Assembly (NCBI RefSeq): GCF_004345565.1 | Contig: NZ_SLWA01000005.1 | Location: forward strand, 268,398-332,397 | Source: Flavobacterium circumlabens | GTDB lineage: Bacteria > Bacteroidota > Bacteroidia > Flavobacteriales > Flavobacteriaceae | DNA: 64,000 nt | Direction of reading: 5' to 3' | Shown here: positions 53,765 to 63,227 of the stretch, piece by piece | How positions within the stretch are numbered: position 1 is the stretch's first letter | How the letters are laid out: each line of letters opens with the position of its first letter | Notes under the pieces: generated by a model | What the model was told of the DNA's origin: nothing | Seen by the model: the letters and a program-made list of their open reading frames with translations, nothing else | The model's database searches: none | Program-made: the position numbers and the translations under genes

Positions 53765-54871
53765 ATGAAGTATCAGAAATTATTTCAGCAATACAACTTA
53801 AGCGGGAATCAATTGAAAAACCGTTTTCTAATGGCTCCAATGACCCGGTCAAGAGCTTCACATCCGGGTGATATTCCAAATGCTTTAATGGCCGAGTATT
53901 ACGCTCAAAGAAGCACAGCCGGTATTATAATTACAGAAGCAACTCAGATTTCTTTGCAGGGAAAAGGCTATGCCAATACCCCGGGTGTTTACAGTAAACA
54001 GCAAATAGAAGGCTGGAAATTAATAACAGATGCCGTACATAAAAACGGAAGTATCCTATTTCTGCAATTATGGCATGTGGGCAGAGTCAGCAGTTCAAAA
54101 GTTAACGGATTGCAACCTATAGGACCTTCACCCTTAACAGCTCAAAACACAAATGTTTACATATTTGACGGCGCTCCAAACGGAGATGTAACTTTTGTTC
54201 CGGTAGAAGAACCCAGGGAAATGAATAAAATCGATATCAGTACTGTAATTAATGAATTTGTAGAAGGTGCTAAAAATGCGATTGAAGCCGGTTTTGACGG
54301 CGTTGAAATTCATGGCGCAAACGGTTATCTGATCGATCAGTTTTTACGAAGCAACAGTAATAAACGAACAGATGCGTATGGCGGAACCATGGAAAACAGA
54401 ATTCGTTTGCTGATTGAAATTTCAAAAGCGGTAGCCGATGCAATCGGAAGAGAAAAAACAGGAGTAAGACTATCACCATTTATCAGCTTTAAGGATATGA
54501 GTGATCCTGAGATTTTGCAAACCATAATGCTTGCTGCAGCCGAATTAAACAAACTGGATCTTGCTTATATTCATCTTTGTGAGGTCGATTGGGATGATGC
54601 ACCTCAAATTCCAATTGAGTTTAGAATGAAACTTAGGGATACTTTTAGCAATACCATTATTGCTACAGGAAATAAAACCCCTGAAGAAGCGGAGCAATTA
54701 CTTCAGGATAATTTAGTCGATTTAATTGGCTTTGGAAGAAATTTTTTAACCAATCCGGATTATCCTGCTAAAGTAAAACAAAACCTGAGCTTAAATAAAA
54801 TTTCAGACAATCACACTTTATTTGGCGGAGGTACGGCAAGAGGTTATACCGATTATCCCTTTATAAAATAA
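53765..54871 (+). CDS. Old Yellow Enzyme-type alkene reductase (NemA-like)
   Basis: A 368-residue FMN enzyme that reduces activated C=C bonds, nitro groups or other electrophiles with NAD(P)H. The OYE motifs are complete: NRFLMAPMTRSRA (about 20-32), LFLQLWHVGRVSS (about 98-110), DGVEIHGANGYLIDQFLRSNSNKRTDAYGG (about 177-207, active site H-x-x-N) and LIGFGRNFLTNPDYP (about 323-337). Cytosolic. Upstream of an SDR gene and downstream of the deacetylase, fitting a detoxification or catabolic role for the cluster. Confidence 0.93.
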   Translation: MKYQKLFQQYNLSGNQLKNRFLMAPMTRSRASHPGDIPNALMAEYYAQRSTAGIIITEATQISLQGKGYANTPGVYSKQQIEGWKLITDAVHKNGSILFLQLWHVGRVSSSKVNGLQPIGPSPLTAQNTNVYIFDGAPNGDVTFVPVEEPREMNKIDISTVINEFVEGAKNAIEAGFDGVEIHGANGYLIDQFLRSNSNKRTDAYGGTMENRIRLLIEISKAVADAIGREKTGVRLSPFISFKDMSDPEILQTIMLAAAELNKLDLAYIHLCEVDWDDAPQIPIEFRMKLRDTFSNTIIATGNKTPEEAEQLLQDNLVDLIGFGRNFLTNPDYPAKVKQNLSLNKISDNHTLFGGGTARGYTDYPFIK

Positions 54872-54920
54872 ATGTTTTTTAGCTCTTTAACAGATAATAA
54901 AAACTTTAAATAAACAGATT

Positions 54921-55766
54921 ATGAAAAATGAAAATAAAACATGGTTCATCACCGGAACTTCGCAGGGTATTGGACTTATTTTGGTGAAACAATTACTGAA
55001 GCAGGGATATAATGTTGCCGCAACAGCCAGAAATGCCGAAACGCTCAAAAAGGCTGTTGGCAGTTCATCATTGCAATTTCTTCCGTTACAGGTAGATTTA
55101 GTTGACGAAAAAAGTGTCAAACAAGCGGTAGAAACTACGGTTGCCCAGTTCGGTTCAATAGACTATTTAGTCAATAATGCCGGATATGGTCTGATAGGAG
55201 GAATCGAAGAAAGCTCAGATGCTGAAGTTCGAGCCAATTTTGATGTGAACGTTTTTGGTTTACTAAATGTAACCCGTGCGATTCTCCCTTATATGAGGCA
55301 AAAGAAATTGGGACATATCATTAATATCTCTTCTGTTTTTGGACTACTTGCAGGAGCAGGCTGGGGAATCTATTGCAGTACCAAATTTGCCGTTGAAGCT
55401 ATTTCTGAAGCTTTAGTCCAGGAAGTAAAGCCTTTTGGCATAAAGGTTACCCTTATTGAACCCGGGTATGTGCGTACCAATTTCCTGAACAGTTCGTCCT
55501 TAATTGCATCAAAAAATCCGATAAGCGATTATACGGAAATACGCGAGGCAGTAAGAACACATCAGGAAGATCTTGGCGGGAAACAGTTAGGTGATCCTGA
55601 AAAAGTAGCCGCATTAATTCAACAGATAACCACACTGGAAGCGCCTCCACTTCATTTATTAACAGGATCTGACGCGTATCAGTTTGCTAATTATAAAATT
55701 GATTCGTTAAAAAATGAAATAGAAGCCAACAAAGAACGCACGTTCTCTACAGACTTTACAGCATAA
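54921..55766 (+). CDS. Short-chain dehydrogenase/reductase
   Basis: A 281-residue SDR. NAD(P)-binding TGTSQGIG (about 12-19), the NNAG motif (about 85-88), catalytic Ser in INISSVFG and the Tyr/Lys pair in YCSTKFAVE (about 154-162) are all present, with EPGYVRTNFLNSS near 188. Substrate unknown. It lies 50 bases after the OYE gene, and a terminator-like hairpin follows. Confidence 0.92.
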   Translation: MKNENKTWFITGTSQGIGLILVKQLLKQGYNVAATARNAETLKKAVGSSSLQFLPLQVDLVDEKSVKQAVETTVAQFGSIDYLVNNAGYGLIGGIEESSDAEVRANFDVNVFGLLNVTRAILPYMRQKKLGHIINISSVFGLLAGAGWGIYCSTKFAVEAISEALVQEVKPFGIKVTLIEPGYVRTNFLNSSSLIASKNPISDYTEIREAVRTHQEDLGGKQLGDPEKVAALIQQITTLEAPPLHLLTGSDAYQFANYKIDSLKNEIEANKERTFSTDFTA

Positions 55767-55800
55767 TTATTGCTTACTATTTATATTATTAATTATTGTG

Positions 55801-55843
55801 AAACATCAATTTCAAACAGCAGTTGAAATTGGTGTTTTTTTTT
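55801..55843 (+). terminator. Terminator after the SDR gene
   Basis: AAACATCAATTTCAA pairs with TTGAAATTGGTGTTTT (one mismatch) around a seven-base loop, followed by nine T. Confidence 0.8.
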
Positions 55844-56026
55844 GAAACAGAGTACTTGTTAAAGTGTGAACTAAAACCATTTTAAAGTATAGGTCGCTTT
55901 TTTCTGATATTAAAAACAAATATTTAGATTTATTTATTCCTCCAAAACAAGCAAATGCTTATAAAATAAGGCTTCCCGATTACTAAAATTTCAGCATTTT
56001 AATTTTAACGAACTATTAACAGAAAT

Positions 56027-56061
56027 AATAACGGAACGATCGTTCCGTTATTGTAAATTTG
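56027..56061 (+). promoter_or_regulatory. TetR-type operator overlapping a promoter
   Basis: A perfect 26-bp palindrome (56027-56052, core GGAACGATCGTTCC) is followed two bases later by TAAATTTG (56054-56061), the Bacteroidetes -7 element. The operator therefore lies between the -33 and -7 positions of the promoter, a repressor position. The rest of the 324-base gap 55767-56090 holds only the terminator. Confidence 0.75.
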
Positions 56062-56090
56062 TCCCATAAATATTTAAACACAATATAAAA

Positions 56091-57028
56091 ATGAAAACAA
56101 TAATTAGAAATTTAGCCATGCTTTCAGGAGCATTTTTAATGGGGATTAGTTTACACGCACAAGATAAACCGGTAGAAGCTGCTAACCCGCCAGCCAACTT
56201 TAAACACGCAACTGTAAAAGTGAATAATGTTGACATTCATTACGTAATTGGTGGTAAAGGGGAACCATTGGTATTAATTCACGGTTTTGGTCAAAACTGG
56301 TATATGTGGAACAGACTTTTACCGGAACTATCCAAACATTTTACATTTATTGCTCCGGACTTAAGAGGAGTAGGGGAATCAGGCAAACCTGATAGCGGTT
56401 ACGATAAAAAAACAATGGCATCAGACATTCTGAACTCGTAAAAAAATTAGGTTACAAAAGCATCAATTTAGCGGGACATGATATTGGTCTCATGGTAGCT
56501 TATGCCTATGCAGCACAATATCCAAACGAAGTAAAAAAATTAGCCTTAATGGATGCTTTGCTTCCGGGAATTGAGCCTGTATGGTCGCAGGTTTCAGCGT
56601 CAGCATGGTGGTTTGGATTTTTCAGCTGGCAGCCTTCAGGATCTATTGTATCCGGAAAAGAAAAAGAATTTTTAACCGGATTTTGGCATGTAGTAGCTTT
56701 CGCGAAAGATTCTTTTACAAAAGAAGAATCAGCTGAGTTTATCCGTGCATACTCTTTAAACGGTGTCATAACAGGAAGTTTCCGTTGGTTTGGGGCTTTT
56801 TCACAAGATGCAAAAGATAATGTTGAATTGATGAAAACGAAATTAAATATGCCAGTGCTCACGATGGGAGGACAGTATTTTGCTGCAGCATTTTTAAAAG
56901 AGCATACAAAAATTGTAGCCAACGATGTGCACGAAACGAATATTCCAAATTCAGGACACTGGCTGGTACAAGAGAATACTGCCGCTGTACAAAAAGGGTT
57001 ATTAGAGTTTTTTCTTGAAAAAAAATAA
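56091..57028 (+). pseudogene. Alpha/beta hydrolase (paralog of 45075-46094), one-base frameshift
   Basis: Exported alpha/beta hydrolase of epoxide-hydrolase type, with a signal peptide (GAFLMGISLHAQ). The first frame covers VHYVIGGKGEP-like, HGFGQNWYMWNRLLPEL and DLRGVGESGKP and stops after MASDILNS. Comparison with the intact paralog (TDIHELVKKLGY) shows that one A is missing between 56430 and 56431 (GACATTCTGAACTC instead of GACATTCATGAACTC). The rest, with AGHDIGLMVAYAYAAQ and SGHWLVQENTA, continues in the next frame; restored length would be 312 residues. It has a TetR-type operator in its promoter. Unlike the paralog it lacks a lipobox. Confidence 0.88.
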
Positions 57029-57042
57029 TTTTTACAAGAGTC

Positions 57043-57092
57043 AAAAACTGCAGCCGTTATTAAGTAATAGTAATAACGGCTGCAGTTTTTTT
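57043..57092 (+). terminator. Strong terminator
   Basis: A perfect 20-base stem (57043-57062 with 57071-57090, containing CTGCAGCCG) around an eight-base loop, followed by T. Confidence 0.92.
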
Positions 57093-57165
57093 ATCACTGA
57101 TTAATGATTTTTTTACTGTTCTTATTCAGCCTGATTGCTCATTAATTGTTTTAATGTAATCTATA

Positions 57166-57423
57166 TTATTTTTCCTCTTCTAAATCGTCAACGGCCGAAA
57201 TCTGATCCAGAATATTCGTTTGGTTGGGCGAGATGTAGTTTTTTGTCTCGGCGGGAGTTTCTTTCTTAAAAAGCATATCCAAGGCATTGTATAGTCTTAA
57301 TAAAACATCTCTGTCTTCTTTTTCAATCTCCAAAGCGGTATTAAAATTAAAAACATAATTATTCGAATTGCGTACTTCTACTTTTATCGTTTTTGAGGTG
57401 ATTTTAAATTTGACTATATCCAT
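57166..57423 (-). CDS. Small hypothetical protein
   Basis: An 85-residue soluble acidic protein: IVKFKITSKTIKVEVRNSNNYVFNFNTALEIEKEDRDVLLRLYNALDML, then a polar tail ending DDLEEEK. No family recognised. Isolated on the minus strand between plus-strand genes; probably real because it has a start, coherent codon use and no overlap. Confidence 0.5.
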   Translation of the reverse strand: MDIVKFKITSKTIKVEVRNSNNYVFNFNTALEIEKEDRDVLLRLYNALDMLFKKETPAETKNYISPNQTNILDQISAVDDLEEEK

Positions 57424-57983
57424 ATTGTTTCTTGTTTTTTAGCTGGTATTTGACTTATTCTTAATAAGTTCTGTTTTCTCGTTTTTTCCGCAGATAGTGA
57501 AGAAAAGATTCCAAATAGGGATGAGATTTCACAAAGGTAATATTCTTTACTAGCTTTTTGAAAATCAATAATTCAAAATTAATTTTTTATCCAATCAAAA
57601 ATATACTAAAAAATAACTTTTCGCATATAATTTATCAGTAATAAGCATTGTATGAGATAAATGAGTAGATATTAAATTAATGTATCGGTGCTTAAATGAT
57701 ATTTTTATTTTGGTGTGCGTGAAAGATTTTCCAAAAATACCATCGAGCAATTTTTAAAAAACAGGTAAAAAATGAGATTTAGTATAGCTTGAATTCTGAT
57801 GGTGTAGCGCAACTAAAAATGCTTATAAGGAAGATGCAAATTCAACGCATAATAAATACAGGACAAATTATTGGACAACTAAATTCTTTTATTGCCTTCT
57901 AGTCACATTTAATAGGGTTCCTATAATATTAGTCGTACATTTGATACCCCTGCTATTTCGCAAAAAAATCCTAATCTAAGTTT
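57424..57983. other. 560-base gene-free stretch
   Basis: AT-rich sequence with no convincing coding region on either strand. A -7-like TACATTTG lies at 57936-57943, 40 bases before the CheB-CheR start, but without a -33 TTG. No inverted repeat of the families seen elsewhere. The reason for its length is not evident. Confidence 0.45.
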
Positions 57984-60716
57984 ATGAGTAATGAAGAACC
58001 AAACTATATTGTTGCAATCGGTGCTTCTGCTGGCGGCTTAGAAGAAATAAACACTTTTTTTGAGCGTACGCCGCATGATGGCATATCCTATATTATTGTA
58101 CAACACTTGTCTTCGGATTTTAAGAGTGCAATGGTAGAACTGTTGTCTAAACACAGCAGTTTGTTAGTGAAAGAAGCGAAAGAAGGAATGGAAGTTTATA
58201 AAAATGTAGTCTACCTTATTCCCAATGATAAGTTTATGGGAATCAAAAACAATAAACTCCAGTTAACGGATAAGGATAAAATAAAAGGGCCACATCTTAC
58301 TATTAATACTTTTTTTAATGCCCTTGCCATCGACAACGGTAAAAAAGCAATTGGAATCGTTCTCTCCGGTTTAGGGTCTGATGGTAGTGAAGGTATAAGA
58401 GCCATAAAAGAAGCAGGCTGAATGACCATTGCCAGAAATCCACAAAATACCGAATTCAGCAGTATGCCCGAGCAGGCTATTGCCACAGATATGATCGATT
58501 ACATTCTGGAACCTCAGTTTATGCCGGATGTTATTGCAGCGTATGTAAAAAGTAATGATGAAGTATCAGAGAATACCAAAGCTGATAAGAGTAACATCAC
58601 TGAAATTATTGATTATATCCATCAGAATTTACCATTTGATTTTTCAGATTATAAAGATACGACCATACTCCGCAGAACCAAAAGAAGAGCGGCGGCACTC
58701 AATATTTACGACCTGAAGGATTATTTATTATTTCTAAAAGAAAATCCGGAAGAACTCAAAGTATTGGCAAAAGATTATTTAATCAGCGTTACTTCATTTT
58801 TTCGCGACACAGAGGCTTTCGATCTGATCGAGAAAACTATTTTACCAAGAATATTAGAAAATCTTAATCCACGTGATGAAATTAAATTGTGGGTCGCAGG
58901 TTGTGCAACAGGAGAAGAAGCGTATTCAATTGCTATTCTCTTAAATGAATTGCTGGTTGGGAGATTTAAAGATACAGTGGTAAAGATTTTTGCAACAGAT
59001 ATCGATTCCGCAGCATTGCTTTATGCCGGAAAAGGAGCTTACAGCGCTGATCGCATTAATGGTATCAGTGCAAAGAGGCTCAGTGAATATTTTAATTTTG
59101 ACGGAAAAAATTACATTGTAAAGCCGGAAATTCGCAAGATGCTGATATTTGCACAACACGATCTTGTCAAAAATCCTCCCTATTGCAACATGCATTTTAT
59201 AAGCTGCCGTAATTTGCTGATTTACATGACGCCAATTCTTCAGAAAAAAATCTATGCTATGTTATTGTTTGGTCTTAAAACCAATGGCTTTCTGTTTTTA
59301 GGTTCAAGTGAAAATCCGCTAACCATTATAGATAATTTAGAGGTAGTTAATAAAAAATGGCGGATTTATAAGAGTCTGAAGGATAAGCGGACTGTTAACT
59401 TTGATACGTTTGCCCTGCCGGAACTTAGTACCTATCGACAGACGACAGCCATCAAAGACGATCCCTCCAAGAATATGAATACTACTTTTACAGAGACCGT
59501 TAATAGCTTAATAGCAAATTATATCGGGTATCTGGCGATTTGCGTTGATATCGAGAATACGGTAATCAAATCTTATGGCAATACATCAAAATATCTTTTG
59601 CCACAAAATTTCAATACCAATTTGCCGGAATTACTGCCCCGATCTTTAGCCGTTGCTTACAATACGCTGAGTAAAGAAGTTCTGAAAACGGAACAATTTG
59701 CAAGTGCAAAAGGTATCATTTTTAAACTCAATGATATCGTTATGGAAGTCAATCTTTCCGTAGGCCCTGTTAATATTGATGGTGGAAAACAGAAAGGACT
59801 CATTGTTATTTTTAATGACGATAAAACTACAAGTTCCGATAAGGATAAATACCCCTTATTTAACGAAGTAGAATATAATAACAAATATACCGAAGCGCTC
59901 GAAGAAGAACTGGTAGAAGTAAAAAGCCAACTTCAGGACGCACATGATAAACTGTCGGCTTCGAATGAAAATATGCAGTCTTTTAATGAAGAATTAATTT
60001 CAGCCAACGAAGAAATGCAAAGCACCAACGAGGAAATGCAGTCTGTTAACGAAGAGCTTCATACCATAAATGCGGATTATCAGTTGAAAAATAAAGAACT
60101 CGCTGAAATCAATGACGATCTTAATAATTATTTCAGAAGTAATATAAACGGACAAATTTTTATCGACAGTAATCTGAGATTAATGAAATACTCCCCTGGT
60201 GCCGTTAAACATATTAATTTGGTAAATACTGATATTGGACGTCCAATTCACCATATTTCAACAAATATAAAATTTGATACAATTGTAGAAGATACCAAAG
60301 CTGTAATTGAAAAAAGCACCATGATTACCAGGGAAATAGAGGCCAACAACGGAAAATGGTATCAGGTTATGATTATGCCTTATCTACAGGCAGGCAATAA
60401 AATTAACGGAGCGATTATTACTTTTAATGATATCAGCGAACTTAAAAACACGCAGTCTGAACTCCATAGTAAAAATGAAATTTTGCTGCGTATGAATAAG
60501 GAACTGGAATATATAAAAAAGACGGCAACAAACGATATTGCAATTCCTCTGACTGACATTGAAAATAGAATTAAAAACCTGAAAGATCTAAAATCTTCTG
60601 ATGTTGACGTTGCGGAATTACTTTCGATCATAGACAGTTCAGTTCAGACACTTCGAGGTCTTGCAACTGATCTAGCCCGTAAAGTTCCAATTAAACACGA
60701 CAGTGGATTAAACTAA
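57984..60716 (+). pseudogene. CheB-CheR-PAS fusion protein, interrupted by an in-frame TGA
   Basis: Two in-frame pieces of about 146 and 764 residues. Piece one is most of a CheB methylesterase domain: GASAGG (Ser 15), QHLSSDFKS (His) and LSGLGSDGSEG (Asp). It ends IKEAG-TGA at 58419-58421, where homologs have a Gly (AGGMT or similar; GGA to TGA is one base change); the next codon is ATG and CheB continues as MTIARNP. Piece two then has CheR: GCATGEEAYS (SAM site, about 162-171) and CRNLLIYM, a long coiled coil of NEEMQS-type repeats (about 500-560) and a PAS domain near 590-690. Orphan methylation-type signalling; no receptors in view. Reinitiation at ATG is possible. Confidence 0.85.
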
Positions 60717-60751
60717 ATGACGACACGCGACAACTGATAAATATTTAAAAC

Positions 60752-63196
60752 ATGAGCAACGCAAATCTGGATTTCCTTTCACCACACAGTGAAATAGCGA
60801 AGCTTATACGCGATAAAGATTGGAGTAATAATCCGATTGGCAAGGCAGACTTATGGCCGCCTGTTTTAAAGTCAGCATTGATAATTATTTCAAACTCAAA
60901 ATTACCAACAGTACTATTTTGGGGAAATGAGCTTGTTGTTTTCTACAATGATACTTTTTTGGAAATCCTGGATTCAAACGAGAAAGAAAAGTTTTCTTTT
61001 GGAGAACCCTTTAAAAATAATTCGGATAAGGAGTGGGAATTTATAGAACCGATACTTAAAAATATTCTTCTGCAGGGTAATACGGTTTTCTATGAAAATC
61101 AAATATTTGAAGTTTTTTTAGCTGGAAAAAATAATATTCCCTATACCGTTAGTTGCAATCCCATTAGTGATGAATTAGGAAAAACGGCAGGTATTACAGT
61201 GAGTTTTATAACAACTTCAGGAAACGAAAAAAACAAATTAGCAAAAAATATTGAACGCTATTCTGCGACTCAAAGTGTGAGGGAATTTCGCAAAATTGTA
61301 GCAGAATCATCTATTCCCATTGCAATTCTCCGGGGACCAAATCATATTATTGAGAATGTTAACAGCGCTATGTTCCAAACTGTCTTTCAAAAAGAAAGCA
61401 AAGGAATTTTTGGTAAGACACTTATTGAGGTTTTTCCGAATATGCGCGATCAGAAATATCCCGATTTACTTGATGAGGTTTTTAAAAGCGGTCTTATTAA
61501 GAAGGAGAAAGAAGCAGAAATTTATGTTTTGTATGAAGGAGAGCGGTATAAATTCTATTTTGATTTTGAATTTACGCCTTTACTGCAGGCCGATGGGAAT
61601 ACTTCAGGAATTATGGTCATCATATACGACGTAACTGAAAAAGTGGAAGCACGCAAAAAAGCAGAAGATGCAGAAGAGCGGGCAACGCTTGCTGCGGAAA
61701 TTGCAGAAATTGCCACCTGGGATCTCAATCTACAAACGCATCAGTTGATACATTCTGCCAGTCTGGCTACAACTTTTGGTTATCTGCCATCCGTAAAAAT
61801 GTCCTATATTCAAATGTTAGAGCATATTGACCCTGCCGATCTGACGGATATTGTCAACAAAGCCTTTGAGGAAGCTATGAATACGGGTTACTACAAATAC
61901 GTAGTTCGCATTAATAAAGCAGATGGGGAAGCCAGGTGGATTAAATCGCACGGTAAAATTTTTATGGATGATACTGGTGAGCCATTGAAAATGATCGGAA
62001 CCATCCTTGACATAACAAATGAGAGAGAACGTGAAGATCTTCTTTTAGGAAGGGAACAGAAATTCAGAATGCTGGCCGATTCCGTACCACAACTCATCTG
62101 GACTGCTGATTCTCAGGGAAATTTCAACTATTTTAATTTATCAGTTTATAAGTATACGGGATTAGCCGAAAGTGAGATGAGCCAGGGAGGATTGTTATCC
62201 CTTATACATAAAGAGGATAGGGATCAATTTATGAAATTATGGTCTGCTGCTATTGGGGCAGGGACTGATTTATCGATAGAGCACCGCTTACTTAATGTTA
62301 AAGGTCAATACAGGTGGCATCTTAGCCATGCCTCCGCACAAAAAGATATTCTCGGCAATATCCAGATTTGGGTAGGTACGAGTCATGATATACAGAATCA
62401 AAAAACTTTTACCAATGAACTTGAAAAACAGGTCCACGAACGTACTACCGAATTAATGACTAAAAATGGAGATCTGGTCAAAATGAATATAGAATTACGA
62501 TCTTTCGCGTATGTTTCGAGTCATGACTTACAAGAGCCTTTACGGAAAATCCAGATGTTTATCAGCCGTTTAGAAGATACAGAAGAAGATGCATTTACAG
62601 AAAATGCAAAAGAATATTTTACAAGGATTAAAGTTGCTGCAAGTAGAATGCAGACCCTTATTGTAGATCTTCTGGACTATTCGAGAACAAATACGTTAGA
62701 TAAAATATTTGTGAATACCAATTTGGAAGATCTTGTTAAAGAAGTTATAAATGATTACAAAGAAATCATTGAAGAGAAAAATGCCGTAATTGAATTTTTT
62801 GATCTATCCGAAGTAAGAGGAATCCCTTTCCAGTTAAGACAGCTTTTTAGTAATCTGATAGGTAATTCTTTAAAATTTACCAGAAAAGGTATTTCGCCTC
62901 ATATTATAATCAAAAGGGTAAATATTAAGGAAAAAGAAATAAACGCGCAGTCTGAAAATCCGGAAAGAAACTATTGCCATATTTGTTTTTCAGATAATGG
63001 AATAGGATTTGAAACCGAATATGAAACACGAATTTTTGAAATCTTTCGCCGTTTGCATGATAATGTAGAATTTAAGGGAACCGGTATTGGACTGGCGATC
63101 GTTAAAAAAATTGTTGAAAATCACGAAGGTATTATTACCGCTAAAGGAACTAAAGGAAAAGGAGCACAATTTAATATTTATATCCCTATACTCTAA
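60752..63196 (+). CDS. Multi-PAS sensor histidine kinase
   Basis: An 814-residue cytosolic kinase without membrane helices. Several PAS/PAC domains are stacked: about 30-150, 170-300 (ILRGPNHIIENVNSAMF), 310-425 and 440-555 (FRMLADSVPQLIWTADSQG, then WVGTSHDIQNQK). The dimerisation domain has ELRSFAYVSSHDLQEPLRKI (phosphorylated His near residue 591). The ATPase has the N box NLIGNSLKFTRKG, DNGIGFE and GTGIGLAIVKKI. It lacks a receiver and its partner regulator is not in the window. It follows the CheB-CheR gene by 35 bases, so the two likely form one operon. Confidence 0.93.
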   Translation: MSNANLDFLSPHSEIAKLIRDKDWSNNPIGKADLWPPVLKSALIIISNSKLPTVLFWGNELVVFYNDTFLEILDSNEKEKFSFGEPFKNNSDKEWEFIEPILKNILLQGNTVFYENQIFEVFLAGKNNIPYTVSCNPISDELGKTAGITVSFITTSGNEKNKLAKNIERYSATQSVREFRKIVAESSIPIAILRGPNHIIENVNSAMFQTVFQKESKGIFGKTLIEVFPNMRDQKYPDLLDEVFKSGLIKKEKEAEIYVLYEGERYKFYFDFEFTPLLQADGNTSGIMVIIYDVTEKVEARKKAEDAEERATLAAEIAEIATWDLNLQTHQLIHSASLATTFGYLPSVKMSYIQMLEHIDPADLTDIVNKAFEEAMNTGYYKYVVRINKADGEARWIKSHGKIFMDDTGEPLKMIGTILDITNEREREDLLLGREQKFRMLADSVPQLIWTADSQGNFNYFNLSVYKYTGLAESEMSQGGLLSLIHKEDRDQFMKLWSAAIGAGTDLSIEHRLLNVKGQYRWHLSHASAQKDILGNIQIWVGTSHDIQNQKTFTNELEKQVHERTTELMTKNGDLVKMNIELRSFAYVSSHDLQEPLRKIQMFISRLEDTEEDAFTENAKEYFTRIKVAASRMQTLIVDLLDYSRTNTLDKIFVNTNLEDLVKEVINDYKEIIEEKNAVIEFFDLSEVRGIPFQLRQLFSNLIGNSLKFTRKGISPHIIIKRVNIKEKEINAQSENPERNYCHICFSDNGIGFETEYETRIFEIFRRLHDNVEFKGTGIGLAIVKKIVENHEGIITAKGTKGKGAQFNIYIPIL

Positions 63197-63227
63197 AAAT
63201 TTTGAAGTTCTTTCAGGAATTATTAAA

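Noticed and set aside
41216..58421. UAG/UGA stop-codon reassignment
   Set aside because: Other genes in the window end normally at these codons, so a changed genetic code is not supported.
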